Position numbers and translations under genes: made by a program. The notes beneath the pieces were generated by a model. The model did not search any database. It was not told the DNA's origin and was given only the letters and a program-made list of their open reading frames with translations. Below, piece after piece: positions 33,404-41,046 of a stretch of DNA of 64,000 nt (positions are counted from its first letter, which is position 1; each line of letters starts with the position of its first letter). The stretch comes from an uncultured Eubacteriales bacterium (GTDB taxonomy: Bacteria > Bacillota > Clostridia > Christensenellales > Aristaeellaceae): NCBI GenBank assembly GCA_902800625.1, contig CADCFG010000014.1, positions 1 to 64,000 on the forward strand. Reading direction: 5' to 3'.

Positions 33404-34366
33404 ATGGAACAGAACAGCATGGGGCGGGTCAAGAGCCTGCCGCGCTATGACATCAACCTGGCGGCCCAGCGCTATCCCCGGGTGCTGCTGCTGGGCAACG
33501 GCATCCTGCGCCTGCGGGGCGGCGTGAGCTGGGAGGCGCTGCTTTCGCGCATTGCCGTGAACGACGAGATCCCGGACGAGGTGCTGCGGGACATCCCGCT
33601 GGCCATGCGGGTGGAGGCGCTGTGCGGCGTGGACGTGGAGGGGGCGCGGCTGCGGGCGGCGGCGGAGTTCGAGCCCATGGAGGCCTGCGTCACCGACACG
33701 CTGAAGCGGCTGCTGGCCCTGCCCTGGGACTGCGTGCTGACCACGAACTATACCTATGAGGTGGAGGGCGTGATGCTGGGGCGGGACCGCTTCGGCAAGG
33801 AGGACCGCCGCCGCACGCTGGCCTGCATGGACGGCTCGGTCTATCGCAAGGACAACCTGCACTTCTGCTATATCATGCCCCGCAAGGGCCAGCCGCCGCT
33901 GCCGGTGTGGCACATCCACGGCGACCTGGGCCGCCCGGACTCCATGATCCTCAGCTACTACAGCTACGCCAAGGCCATCTCCCGGCTTCAAAAGTACAAC
34001 CGCCAGCTGAAAAACGCCTTCCAGGACGCGGTGAACGCCCGCCGGCTGGTGACGCCCCGCAGCTGGACGGACTGGTTCATACTGGGCGACGTGTACACCG
34101 TGGGCTTCGGCTACGACTTTTCCGAGTTCGACCTGTGGTGGGCCGCCGAGCGCAAGGCCCGGGAGAACGCCCGGGTGGGGCGACTGATCGCCTATCAGGA
34201 TCGCCAGGCCAAGTCCGACCCGGTGTGTGCGCTGCTGAAATCCATCGGCAGCGAGGTGAACCGGGTGTACGACTACGCCGACTACACCGAATACTACAGG
34301 ATCGTCATCGATGACATCGAGGATCGGCTGAGACAGCAGGCCTACGAGTTGGAATTCGAGGATTGA
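33404..34366 (+). CDS. SIR2-like domain protein (SIR2_2 type)
   Basis: A 320-residue protein with the NAD-binding Rossmann fold of SIR2. N-terminal RVLLLGNGILRLRGGVSWEA stands for the GAGxS segment, DCVLTTNYTYEVE gives the conserved TxN, and LPVWHIHGDLGRPDSMILSY carries the catalytic His. GDVYTVGFGYDFSEFDLWWA is the second half of the fold. No zinc finger of classic sirtuin deacetylases is seen. Such stand-alone SIR2 domains are NADases in several anti-phage systems, but no defence partner lies beside it. TATAAT at 33367-33372 is a likely -10. Confidence 0.85.
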   Translation: MEQNSMGRVKSLPRYDINLAAQRYPRVLLLGNGILRLRGGVSWEALLSRIAVNDEIPDEVLRDIPLAMRVEALCGVDVEGARLRAAAEFEPMEACVTDTLKRLLALPWDCVLTTNYTYEVEGVMLGRDRFGKEDRRRTLACMDGSVYRKDNLHFCYIMPRKGQPPLPVWHIHGDLGRPDSMILSYYSYAKAISRLQKYNRQLKNAFQDAVNARRLVTPRSWTDWFILGDVYTVGFGYDFSEFDLWWAAERKARENARVGRLIAYQDRQAKSDPVCALLKSIGSEVNRVYDYADYTEYYRIVIDDIEDRLRQQAYELEFED

Positions 34367-34385
34367 CGGCCCAGACCGCCAGCCG

Positions 34386-34422
34386 ATGCATAAAAATGCC
34401 GACAGGCGGTATTTTTATGCAT
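34386..34422. promoter_or_regulatory. Inverted pair of ARG-box-like sites / hairpin upstream of amino-acid ABC operon
   Basis: ATGCATAAAAATGCC and GGTATTTTTATGCAT are inverted copies. Each fits the ArgR core TGNATWWWWATNCA apart from its last base. Together they could also fold as a terminator for the SIR2 gene. They lie about 40-75 bp upstream of the -35 of the amino-acid transporter promoter. Regulation by ArgR is an inference. Confidence 0.45.
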
Positions 34423-34459
34423 ACTTTGTGCATATTAGGTTAATTATCGTGAATATCGC

Positions 34460-34488
34460 TTGCGTTTTGACGCATATGGATGTATAAT
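34460..34488 (+). promoter_or_regulatory. Promoter of the amino-acid ABC operon
   Basis: TTGCGT at 34460-34465, a 17-bp spacer and TATAAT at 34483-34488, about 52 bp before the start codon. Confidence 0.78.
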
Positions 34489-34540
34489 CAGGCCAACTTC
34501 AACGGAGGCTCAACTCCGCGATAAAATGGAGGTACATAAA

Positions 34541-35305
34541 ATGAAGAAGTTCTTTGCGATGCTGATTGCGGCCATGATGATCCTGTCCGCCTTCGCCGCC
34601 CTGGCGGAGAACGGCACCCTGACCATGTGCACCAACGCCCAGTTCCCGCCCTATGAGTTCTACGGCGACGACCCCAACGTGGTCATCGGCATCGACGCCG
34701 AGATCGCCGCGGCCATCTGCGAGAAGATCGGCTATACCCTTGAGATCAAGGACATCGACTTCGACGCCTGCATCCCCGGCGTCAAGGAGCACAAGTATGA
34801 CTTCGCCGCCGCCGGCATGACCGTGACCGACGAGCGCAAGGAGATCGTGCAGTTCACCGACACCTATGCCACCGGCATCCAGGTGGTCATCGTGCCCGAG
34901 GCCAGCGAGATCGCCAGCATCGACGACATCGTCGAGGCCAACGGCACCGTGAAGATCGGCGTGCAGCAGGGCACCACCGGCGACCTGTACAGCACCTGGG
35001 ACTATGAGGACGAGGGCAAGGGCGAAGTGGACCGCTACAAGAGCGGCGGCGCCGCCGTGGCCGCGCTGCAGGCCGGCAAGGTGGACTGCGTCGTGATCGA
35101 CAACGAGCCCGCCAAGAACTTCGTCGCCCAGAACGAGGGCCTGAAGATCCTGGAAGCCGCCTACACCGTGGAGGACTATGCCATGGCCTTCGCCAAGGAC
35201 AGCGAGGTCTACGAAGCCTTCAACGCCGCCCTGCATGAGCTGATCGAGGACGGCACCGTGCAGGCCATCATCGACAAGTACATTCCCGCCGAGGAAGCCG
35301 AATAA
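34541..35305 (+). CDS. Polar amino-acid-binding protein of ABC importer
   Basis: A 254-residue family 3 solute-binding protein: LTMCTNAQFPPYEFYGDD, GIDAEIAAAICEKIGYTLEI, YDFAAAGMTVTDERKEIVQF, and KIGVQQGTTGDLY. The signal peptide MKKFFAMLIAAMMILSAFAA ends ALA before ENG and has no lipobox Cys, unusual for a binding protein of a single-membrane Firmicute. How it stays at the cell is unclear. Start at the ATG after GGAGGTACATAAA. It is first in the operon SBP-permease-ATPase; Arg/Lys/His or Gln are typical ligands. Confidence 0.93.
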   Translation: MKKFFAMLIAAMMILSAFAALAENGTLTMCTNAQFPPYEFYGDDPNVVIGIDAEIAAAICEKIGYTLEIKDIDFDACIPGVKEHKYDFAAAGMTVTDERKEIVQFTDTYATGIQVVIVPEASEIASIDDIVEANGTVKIGVQQGTTGDLYSTWDYEDEGKGEVDRYKSGGAAVAALQAGKVDCVVIDNEPAKNFVAQNEGLKILEAAYTVEDYAMAFAKDSEVYEAFNAALHELIEDGTVQAIIDKYIPAEEAE

Positions 35306-35378
35306 CGCAACACGAACCATCGCGCAGGCAGGGGGGCAGCATTGCCCCCTGTTTGCGCGTTAAAAAGGGGGACTCAAT

Positions 35379-36104
35379 TTGGCGTGGTTTGAAGACCTCA
35401 AGCGTCAGTTTGACATCAACTTCATCCAGCGCAACCGCTGGAAGTTCATCACCACGGGCCTGGGCAACACGCTGCTGATCACGTTCCTGTCGCTGCTGCT
35501 GGGCCTGCTGATCGGCATCATCATCGCCGGCGTGCGCTCCACCTACGACAAGACGGCGGACACCGCCCGGCCCACCTTCGGCCGCAGGGTGCTGGGCTTC
35601 TTCAACGGCTTTTGCAAGGTGTACCTCACCGTATTCCGCGGCACGCCCGTGGTGGTGCAGCTGATGATCATCTGCCTGGTCATCTTCGCCTGGTCGGACA
35701 ACGGCGTGGCGCTGGCGTCCCTGGCCTTCGGATTGAACTCCGGCGCCTACGTGGCGGAGATCTTCCGCGGCGGCATCATGTCCATCGACAACGGCCAGTT
35801 CGAGGCCGGCCGCAGCCTGGGCTTCAATTACTTCCAGACCATGCAGCACGTGGTGCTGCCCCAGGTGTTCAAGAACGTGCTGCCGGCGCTGATGAACGAG
35901 TTTATCGCCCTTTTGAAGGAGACCTCCGTCGCCGGCTACGCGGCGGTGCGCGATCTGACCTACGGCGGCAACACCATCGCGGGCCAGACCTATAATTTCT
36001 TCATGCCGCTGATCGCCGTGGCGCTGATCTATCTGGCGCTGGTGATGGCGCTCACCTGGCTGGTGGGCAAGGTGGAGAGGAGGCTGCGCAGCAATGACCA
36101 CTGA
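35379..36104 (+). CDS. Polar amino-acid ABC transporter permease
   Basis: A 241-residue HisM/GlnP-type permease with about five helices. [20 protein letters not shown] comes near the start, then the family motif [15 protein letters not shown], and the EAA-like loop [20 protein letters not shown] with [20 protein letters not shown]. The start is TTG at 35379 behind AAGGGGG; no ATG fits. It overlaps the ATPase gene by 11 bp. Confidence 0.93.
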   Translation: MAWFEDLKRQFDINFIQRNRWKFITTGLGNTLLITFLSLLLGLLIGIIIAGVRSTYDKTADTARPTFGRRVLGFFNGFCKVYLTVFRGTPVVVQLMIICLVIFAWSDNGVALASLAFGLNSGAYVAEIFRGGIMSIDNGQFEAGRSLGFNYFQTMQHVVLPQVFKNVLPALMNEFIALLKETSVAGYAAVRDLTYGGNTIAGQTYNFFMPLIAVALIYLALVMALTWLVGKVERRLRSNDH

Positions 36105-36834
36105 TGTGCTGATTCGCGTGCAGGGCCTGGAAAAGCGCTTTGGCAAGGACATCCACGCCCTCAACGGCGTGGACACCGAGATCCGCAAGGGCGAGGTGGT
36201 GGTGGTCATCGGGCCCTCCGGCTCGGGAAAGTCCACCTTCCTGCGCTGCCTGAACCTGCTGGAGATGCCCACGTCGGGCGCCATCACCTTCGAGGGCGTG
36301 GACATCACCGACCCCAAGGTGAACATCAACCGCCACCGCCAGAAGATGGGCATGGTGTTCCAGCACTTCAACCTGTTCCCCAACATGACGGTGCTGAAGA
36401 ACATGACCTGCGCGCCGGTGACGCTGCACAGGAAGACGAAGGAGGCCGCCGAGGCCACCGCCAAGCAGCTGCTGGAGCGCGTGGGCCTGCTGGACCGCGC
36501 GGGCGCCTATCCCAACCAGCTCTCCGGCGGCCAGAAGCAGCGCATTGCCATCGTGCGCGCGCTGTGCATGGAGCCGGACGTGATGTTGTTCGACGAGCCC
36601 ACCTCCGCCCTGGACCCGGAGATGGTGGGCGAGGTGCTGGACGTGATGAAGCAGCTGGCCCGGGAGGGCATGACCATGGTGGTCGTTACCCACGAGATGG
36701 GCTTCGCCCGGGAGGTGGGTGACCGGGTGGTGTTCATGGACGGCGGCCGCATCATCGAGCAGGGCACGCCCGAGGACGTGTTCGAGCACCCGCAGAACGC
36801 CAGATTGCAGGAGTTCCTGGGGAAGATACTGTGA
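36094..36834 (+). CDS. Polar amino-acid ABC transporter ATPase (GlnQ type)
   Basis: A 246-residue ATPase with Walker [22 protein letters not shown] loop [17 protein letters not shown], signature [20 protein letters not shown], Walker [21 protein letters not shown], and switch [20 protein letters not shown]. It is complete and of normal length. It powers the upstream permease and binding protein. Its stop overlaps the start of the nucleotidase gene. Confidence 0.95.
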   Translation: MTTDVLIRVQGLEKRFGKDIHALNGVDTEIRKGEVVVVIGPSGSGKSTFLRCLNLLEMPTSGAITFEGVDITDPKVNINRHRQKMGMVFQHFNLFPNMTVLKNMTCAPVTLHRKTKEAAEATAKQLLERVGLLDRAGAYPNQLSGGQKQRIAIVRALCMEPDVMLFDEPTSALDPEMVGEVLDVMKQLAREGMTMVVVTHEMGFAREVGDRVVFMDGGRIIEQGTPEDVFEHPQNARLQEFLGKIL

Positions 36835-37514
36835 TGCGCTACCAGGGGATCCTGTTCGACGCGGACGACACGCTGTTCGACTTCCAGGCGGGGAACCGCA
36901 ACGCGGTGAACGCCCTGCTGGACGAGATCGGCTACCTGCACCCGGATCGCTACGACCAGTATGAGGCCGTGAACCTGGCCTGCTGGGCGGAGCTGGAGCA
37001 GGGGAGGCTGACCCAGGACGCCCTGCGCACCGAGCGCTTTCGCCGGTTTTACGCGGAGTACGGCATCGACCGCGACCCGCGGCGGGATGGCGACCGCTTC
37101 GTGGAGCTGCTGGGCGGGCAGAGCATCCTGCTGCCCCATGCCGAGGACGTGGTGCGCGAAATCGCGAGGGTGAAGCCGGTGCTGATCCTCACCAACGGCA
37201 TCGCATCGGTGCAGAAGCGCCGCCTGGCGCTGTCGCCGATCCGGGACGTGATCTTGGGCGCGGTGATCTCCCAGGAGGAGGGCGCGGCCAAGCCCAACCC
37301 GAAGCTGTTCGATCGGGCGCTGAAGCGGCTGGGCATCGCCCGGGGCGCGGCGCTGATGATCGGCGACGGCATCAACAGCGACATCCGGGGCGCGAACAAC
37401 GCCGGCATCGACGCCTGCTGGTACAACCCCGGCGGAAAGGCGCTGCCCGGGGACGTGCACGCGGAGTACATCATCGACGACATTCGCCAGTGCGTGGAAA
37501 TCGCGCTGCGGTAG
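36834..37514 (+). CDS. YjjG-type HAD nucleotidase
   Basis: A 226-residue HAD hydrolase. Motif I is ILFDADDTLFDFQAGNRNAV, a YjjG-like signature; motif II is VLILTNGIASVQKRRL; motif III Lys is in EEGAAKPNPKLFDRAL; motif IV is MIGDGINSDIRGANNAGID. Relatives dephosphorylate non-canonical pyrimidine nucleoside monophosphates. The ATG at 36834 overlaps the previous TGA by one base; a GTG at 36831 is equally possible. Translational coupling to the transporter is likely but functionally unexplained. Confidence 0.88.
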   Translation: MRYQGILFDADDTLFDFQAGNRNAVNALLDEIGYLHPDRYDQYEAVNLACWAELEQGRLTQDALRTERFRRFYAEYGIDRDPRRDGDRFVELLGGQSILLPHAEDVVREIARVKPVLILTNGIASVQKRRLALSPIRDVILGAVISQEEGAAKPNPKLFDRALKRLGIARGAALMIGDGINSDIRGANNAGIDACWYNPGGKALPGDVHAEYIIDDIRQCVEIALR

Positions 37515-37522
37515 TGAAGGGA

Positions 37523-37630
37523 CCGGATTGCCACGCCGGCTTGACGGCTTTCTCGCAATGACGCACATCGGATTCGCGATGGTCAACGTCATTGCAAGGA
37601 GAGACCATCGGGTTCGACGCGGCAATCCGG
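37523..37630. repeat. CCGGATTGCC palindromic repeat element
   Basis: The terminal CCGGATTGCC and GGCAATCCGG are perfect inverted repeats. Inner arms include TCTCGCAATGACG and CGTCATTGCAAGGAG. Intergenic after the nucleotidase gene. Confidence 0.8.
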
Positions 37631-37650
37631 TCTTTCAAATCCTCACATAC

Positions 37651-37760
37651 GAAGATTCCCCGCGCTTGAATCAGTGGCGCGGGGAATCGTGTTTGAAAGG
37701 GCGGCAGCAAATGGGGACCGGGGCCCTGCCCCGGGACGGCAGCAAATGGGGTTGAGCGCC
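37651..37760. repeat. GCGCTTGAATCAGTGGCGC / GGCAGCAAATGGGG repeat block
   Basis: GATTCCCCGCGC and GCGCGGGGAATC-type arms flank TTGAATCAGTGG (37655-37690), followed by two GGCAGCAAATGGGG units and TTGAGCGCCCTGCGCTCAG. The same units are embedded in the flavoprotein gene at 51,561-51,770. Confidence 0.8.
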
Positions 37761-37766
37761 CTGCGC

Positions 37767-38876
37767 TCAGTCCCAGGGAAATGTATATTTGCCGTCCAGG
37801 CCGATCTCGCGGCGGACGTCGTTCAGTTCGCCCTGCACGGATTCGTTGATGGGCACGCCGTCCGTGCGGCTCATGCGGATCTCGTACTCCTTCTCCCCGG
37901 CGGTGTAGATGCGCTCGGCCCCGGGCGCCTTGCGGGACGCGCGCACCTCGCGCAGGATGTCGCCGGCCTTCTTGCGGCACAGCTCCTCGCCCAGGAAGTG
38001 GTCGGTGTCGATGGCGATGAAGAAGTGGCCCAGGCGCGGCGCGCACTTGTTGCCGTTCTCGTCCACGCCGTTCAGCTGCTTGCAGAAGAAGCCGTCCTGC
38101 AGCACGGCGCACAGCATCTCAACAAACAGGGCGAAGCCGTAGCCCTTGTAGCCGCCCAGCGCCTCGCCGACGCCGCCCACGGTGACCAGCGCGGCGCTGC
38201 CTTGTCGGATGCGCTTCAGCGCCTCGCCGCCGCTGCCGGTGAAGGGCTCGCCGTCCTCGCCGATGACGGTGCCGGGGATCACGTTCTGGCCGATGCGGTC
38301 GTAGTACTCGATCTTGCCGTTCTGGGTGATGGAGGTGGCGCAGTCGAGGTTGAAGTCGAAGGGCTCGTCGGTGGGCACGCCCAAGGTGAGCGGGTTGGTG
38401 CCGAACACGCCCTCGGTGCCCCAGGTGGGCGCGACGGTGGGCCGGGCATTGGTGCCCGTCATGCCGATGCAGCCGGCCTTGGTGGCCATGGAGGTGTAAT
38501 AGCCGGCGATGCCGTAGTGGCAGGAGTTGCGGGCCACCACCATGCCCATGCCGTATTCCTTGGCCTTTTGGATCGCCAGCTCCATGCTGCGATAGCCGAC
38601 GACCTGGCCCATGCCGTCGTGGCCGTCCACCACGGCGGTGGTGGGGGTCTCCCTGACGATCTCAAAGTCGGTGACCGCCTTCTGCACGCCGGATTTGATG
38701 CGGTCCAGATACATGGACTTGAAGCGGTTCACGCCGTGGCTCTCGATGCCCCGGCGGTCGCTTTCCAGCAGTATGTCCGAGCAGATCGCGGCGTCGGCCT
38801 CCGGCACGCCGTACTTCACGAACGCCTCGGTGACAAAATCGGTGATGGTTTTCCAATCCACAACGCAGCTGGGCAT
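37767..38876 (-). CDS. Malate/L-lactate dehydrogenase family (Ldh/MDH2) oxidoreductase
   Basis: A 369-residue NAD(P)-dependent enzyme of the YlbC/AllD/MdlC family. It has LLESDRRGIESHGVNRFKSM with conserved Arg and His, VVDGHDGMGQVVGYRSMELA, VARNSCHYGIAGYYTSMATK, and TNARPTVAPTWGTEGVFGTN for substrate and cofactor. GGYKGYGFALFVEMLCAVL is the late signature. Substrates in the family include malate, lactate, ureidoglycolate and sulfolactate; this one is not identifiable. Start at the ATG following AAGGAGG. Confidence 0.93.
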   Translation of the reverse strand: MPSCVVDWKTITDFVTEAFVKYGVPEADAAICSDILLESDRRGIESHGVNRFKSMYLDRIKSGVQKAVTDFEIVRETPTTAVVDGHDGMGQVVGYRSMELAIQKAKEYGMGMVVARNSCHYGIAGYYTSMATKAGCIGMTGTNARPTVAPTWGTEGVFGTNPLTLGVPTDEPFDFNLDCATSITQNGKIEYYDRIGQNVIPGTVIGEDGEPFTGSGGEALKRIRQGSAALVTVGGVGEALGGYKGYGFALFVEMLCAVLQDGFFCKQLNGVDENGNKCAPRLGHFFIAIDTDHFLGEELCRKKAGDILREVRASRKAPGAERIYTAGEKEYEIRMSRTDGVPINESVQGELNDVRREIGLDGKYTFPWD

Positions 38877-38915
38877 GGCGGGATACCTCCTTGTGCGGTT
38901 TGTTTCACTGTTTAC

Positions 38916-38944
38916 AGTATAGCAGAACGCGGCGCGGCGGGCAA
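38916..38944 (-). promoter_or_regulatory. Promoter of the Ldh-family gene
   Basis: Minus strand TTGCCC (38944-38939), a 17-bp spacer and TATACT (38921-38916). CTGTTTACAG (38909-38918) overlaps the -10 as a possible operator half-palindrome. Confidence 0.72.
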
Positions 38945-39062
38945 GCCCAAAAGCCTTCCCCATTGGGGAAGGTGGCATTAGCTGAACTTGTGAGGCAAAT
39001 GACGGATGAGGTCTTCGTCGGTGCAGCGTTGCGATTGGGGAACCGGGGGAACGATTCTTTTT

Positions 39063-39150
39063 GGCGGCCTGCGCTCGCTGTTCAGTGAAGCATCGCGTTC
39101 GGCACGCTGCGCCGAGCCGCTCGCTTCAATTCACGACTCGGCAGGCCGCC
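39063..39150. repeat. 88-bp inverted-repeat-bounded element, copy 2
   Basis: Same termini GGCGGCCTGC / GCAGGCCGCC and same length as copies 1 and 3. Downstream GATTGGGGAGCAGCGA is also shared with copy 1. Confidence 0.88.
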
Positions 39151-39271
39151 CCGCGATTGGGGAGCAGCGAGGGGTGTGGCAGTCCTGAATGGGGGTCCCA
39201 CCAGCGCTTCGCGCCACCTCCCCGTTGAGATGGGGAGGCAGGGCGGGCGCAATGCCGTTGCCGGGCGGGCC

Positions 39272-39799
39272 TTACGCCTCCGTGGAGAACACCAGCACAG
39301 TCTCCTCGTCGTTGAGGCGGTACACATCGGGACGATAGGGCCCGGCGATGCTGTTCCACAGCGCCCTGGCCGGTGCATTTTTTTCGTTGTACTTGATCTC
39401 CCAGCGCCCGGGGTACGCCGCCAGTATGCGCCGCGCGGCCTCCGTCGCCAGCCCCTTCCGGCGAAAATGGGGGAAGATGGTGAACTCCGCCATCACGTGG
39501 TCGGGGGCCAGGCTCTGGTCGGGGGCCAGGCTCTGGTCAGGGGCCAGGCTCTGGTCGGTTGTCTCATTAAAGTATGAATACGGGCACAGCATGGCAAAGC
39601 CCGCCAGCCGCCCGTCCGCGTAGATCAGCAGCGCCGTGCGCTCCGGGTCGGTGAAGTACTCGTCGAAGTGGCCATAGTGCAGGTTGCCCATGTCATCCAT
39701 GGGGTCATCGTAGAAGGCCGTCATCTCGTAGAGGTACTTCTGGTTGATGTTGAACAGCAGGGCCCGGTCATAGGCCGTGGCGGGTATGAGCTGCAGCAT
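39272..39799 (-). CDS. GNAT family N-acetyltransferase with internal hexapeptide repeat
   Basis: A 175-residue GNAT. LIYADGRLAGFAMLCPYSYF is followed by the acetyl-CoA motif VMAEFTIFPHFRRKGLATEA (R/QxxGxA region) and WEIKYNEKNAPARALWNSIA. Between them residues about 81-99 read DQSLAPDQSLAPDQSLAPD, encoded by three 18-bp units; one unit would suffice for the fold, so the others look like slippage expansion. Start at the ATG 8 bp after GAGG and downstream of a promoter; upstream in-frame ATGs lie inside or before it. The acceptor is unknown. Confidence 0.88.
   Translation of the reverse strand: MLQLIPATAYDRALLFNINQKYLYEMTAFYDDPMDDMGNLHYGHFDEYFTDPERTALLIYADGRLAGFAMLCPYSYFNETTDQSLAPDQSLAPDQSLAPDHVMAEFTIFPHFRRKGLATEAARRILAAYPGRWEIKYNEKNAPARALWNSIAGPYRPDVYRLNDEETVLVFSTEA
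39501..39554 (-). repeat. Three 18-bp tandem repeats inside the GNAT gene
   Basis: Three units TCGGGGGCCAGGCTCTGG (the third with A for G at position 3) lie in frame and encode DQSLAP repeats. Confidence 0.95.
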
Positions 39800-39830
39800 G
39801 GGCATCGCCTCGCGTTGTGTTTGTATTTGC

Positions 39831-39859
39831 ATTATAGCACGCGCGACGGGCCGCGGCAA
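39831..39859 (-). promoter_or_regulatory. Promoter of the GNAT gene
   Basis: Minus strand TTGCCG (39859-39854), a 17-bp spacer and TATAAT (39836-39831), which fixes the GNAT start downstream of about 39,824. Confidence 0.75.
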
Positions 39860-39949
39860 TGGGGGAGGAAGCGCCCCCGCTGCCTGCTATTGCGCCTCTT
39901 TTGCGGTTAGTTGTTTATAATCAGTCTATATTCTTCACCTATAATGCAT

Positions 39950-39977
39950 TTGACAACAGACGATTGCCGTGTATAAT
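39950..39977 (+). promoter_or_regulatory. Promoter of the DUF1385 gene
   Basis: TTGACA at 39950-39955, a 16-bp spacer and TATAAT at 39972-39977. Confidence 0.82.
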
Positions 39978-40026
39978 AAAATAGGATTGATGTGGCGGCG
40001 CGTCCGCCGCGGAAAGGAAGTTACCC

Positions 40027-40962
40027 ATGCAAGCAAAAAAGACGAGCATCGGCGGCCAGGCCCTGATCGAGGGCATCATGATGCGGGGCCCGCAGAAGAC
40101 GGCCATGGCGGTGCGCAACGATAAGACCAAGGAGATCATCCTGGAGGAGTACCCCACCAAGGGCGCCAACCGGGCCAGGATCTTCAAGCTGCCCTTCATC
40201 CGGGGCATCTTCAACATGATCGACAGCCTGTCCTTCGGCTACAAGTGCCTGATGCGCTCGGCGGAGCTGTCCGGCATTGAGGACGAGGAGGACGAGAAGA
40301 AGAAGGCCAAGGGCCCCAGCGCGTGGGACAGGATATTCGAGAAGCTGATGATGCCCATCGCGACGGTGCTGGCCGTGGCGCTGGCGCTGGGGCTGTTCGT
40401 GTACCTGCCCATGAAGCTTTGGACCTGGATCACCTTCTCCGCCCCCAACATCGCCCAGAACTACACCCTGCGGGCCTGCTTCGAGGGCGTGCTGAGGATA
40501 CTGCTGTTCGTGGGCTACGTGTGGGCCACGTCGCTGATGAAGGACATCCGCCGCACCTATATGTACCACGGCGCAGAGCACAAGACCATCTTCTGCTATG
40601 AAAAGGGCCTGCCGCTGACGGTGGAGAACGTGCGGCCCCAGACCCGCTTCCACCCCCGCTGCGGCACGTCCTTCATGATCCTGATGCTGATCGTGGGCAT
40701 CATCGTGTCCATGTTCATCCGGGTGGACAACCTGCTGCTGCGTACGGCGCTGAAGCTTTTGACGTTCCCCATCGTGGTGGGCGTGGGCTACGAGCTGATC
40801 AAGTTCGCCGGCCGACACGACAACCTGCTCACGCGGATCATCTCCGCCCCCGGCAAGGCGCTGCAGCATCTCACCACTCGCGAGCCCGACGACAGCATGA
40901 TCGAGTGCGCCATCGCCGCCATGGAGAAGGTCATTCCGGGAGACGGAAGCGACAACTGGTGA
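40027..40962 (+). CDS. DUF1385 membrane protein
   Basis: A 311-residue protein of the DUF1385 (YqhQ-like) family. N-terminal KTSIGGQALIEGIMMRGPQK is the family signature, and MYHGAEHKTIFCYEKGLPLT with RPQTRFHPRCGTSFMILMLI is the second conserved block. It has four or five predicted membrane helices (about 110-240). Its function is unknown; in many Firmicutes it lies near prfA/prmC or rpmE, which are absent here. It has its own promoter and AAAGGAAG ribosome site. Confidence 0.92.
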   Translation: MQAKKTSIGGQALIEGIMMRGPQKTAMAVRNDKTKEIILEEYPTKGANRARIFKLPFIRGIFNMIDSLSFGYKCLMRSAELSGIEDEEDEKKKAKGPSAWDRIFEKLMMPIATVLAVALALGLFVYLPMKLWTWITFSAPNIAQNYTLRACFEGVLRILLFVGYVWATSLMKDIRRTYMYHGAEHKTIFCYEKGLPLTVENVRPQTRFHPRCGTSFMILMLIVGIIVSMFIRVDNLLLRTALKLLTFPIVVGVGYELIKFAGRHDNLLTRIISAPGKALQHLTTREPDDSMIECAIAAMEKVIPGDGSDNW

Positions 40963-41046
40963 GCGTGTCCCAAAGGCCTTCTCCCTTGGGGAAGGCCTTT
41001 GCATTGCCGGCAGCCTGCTCTAAACTCTTTTTCATTGGAGGTTCCC

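Larger units (their letters stand above)
38877..39271. other. Gene-free gap with promoter, terminator-like hairpin and 88-bp element
   Basis: Holds the Ldh promoter, an AAAAGCCTTCCCCATTGGGG hairpin (38947-38970), the second 88-bp element and a flanking segment GATTGGGGAGCAGCGA shared with copy 1. No coding frame is supported. Confidence 0.6.

Noticed and set aside
33404..34366. Complete anti-phage defence island around the SIR2 gene
   Set aside because: Neighbours are a secreted SH3 protein and an amino-acid transporter; no sensor, ATPase, cyclase or restriction gene accompanies it.
40974..41003. Terminator between the DUF1385 and LTA synthase genes
   Set aside because: AAAGGCCTTCTCCC/GGGGAAGGCCTTT folds, but no U-run follows beyond TTT; read-through is likely, so not listed as a terminator.
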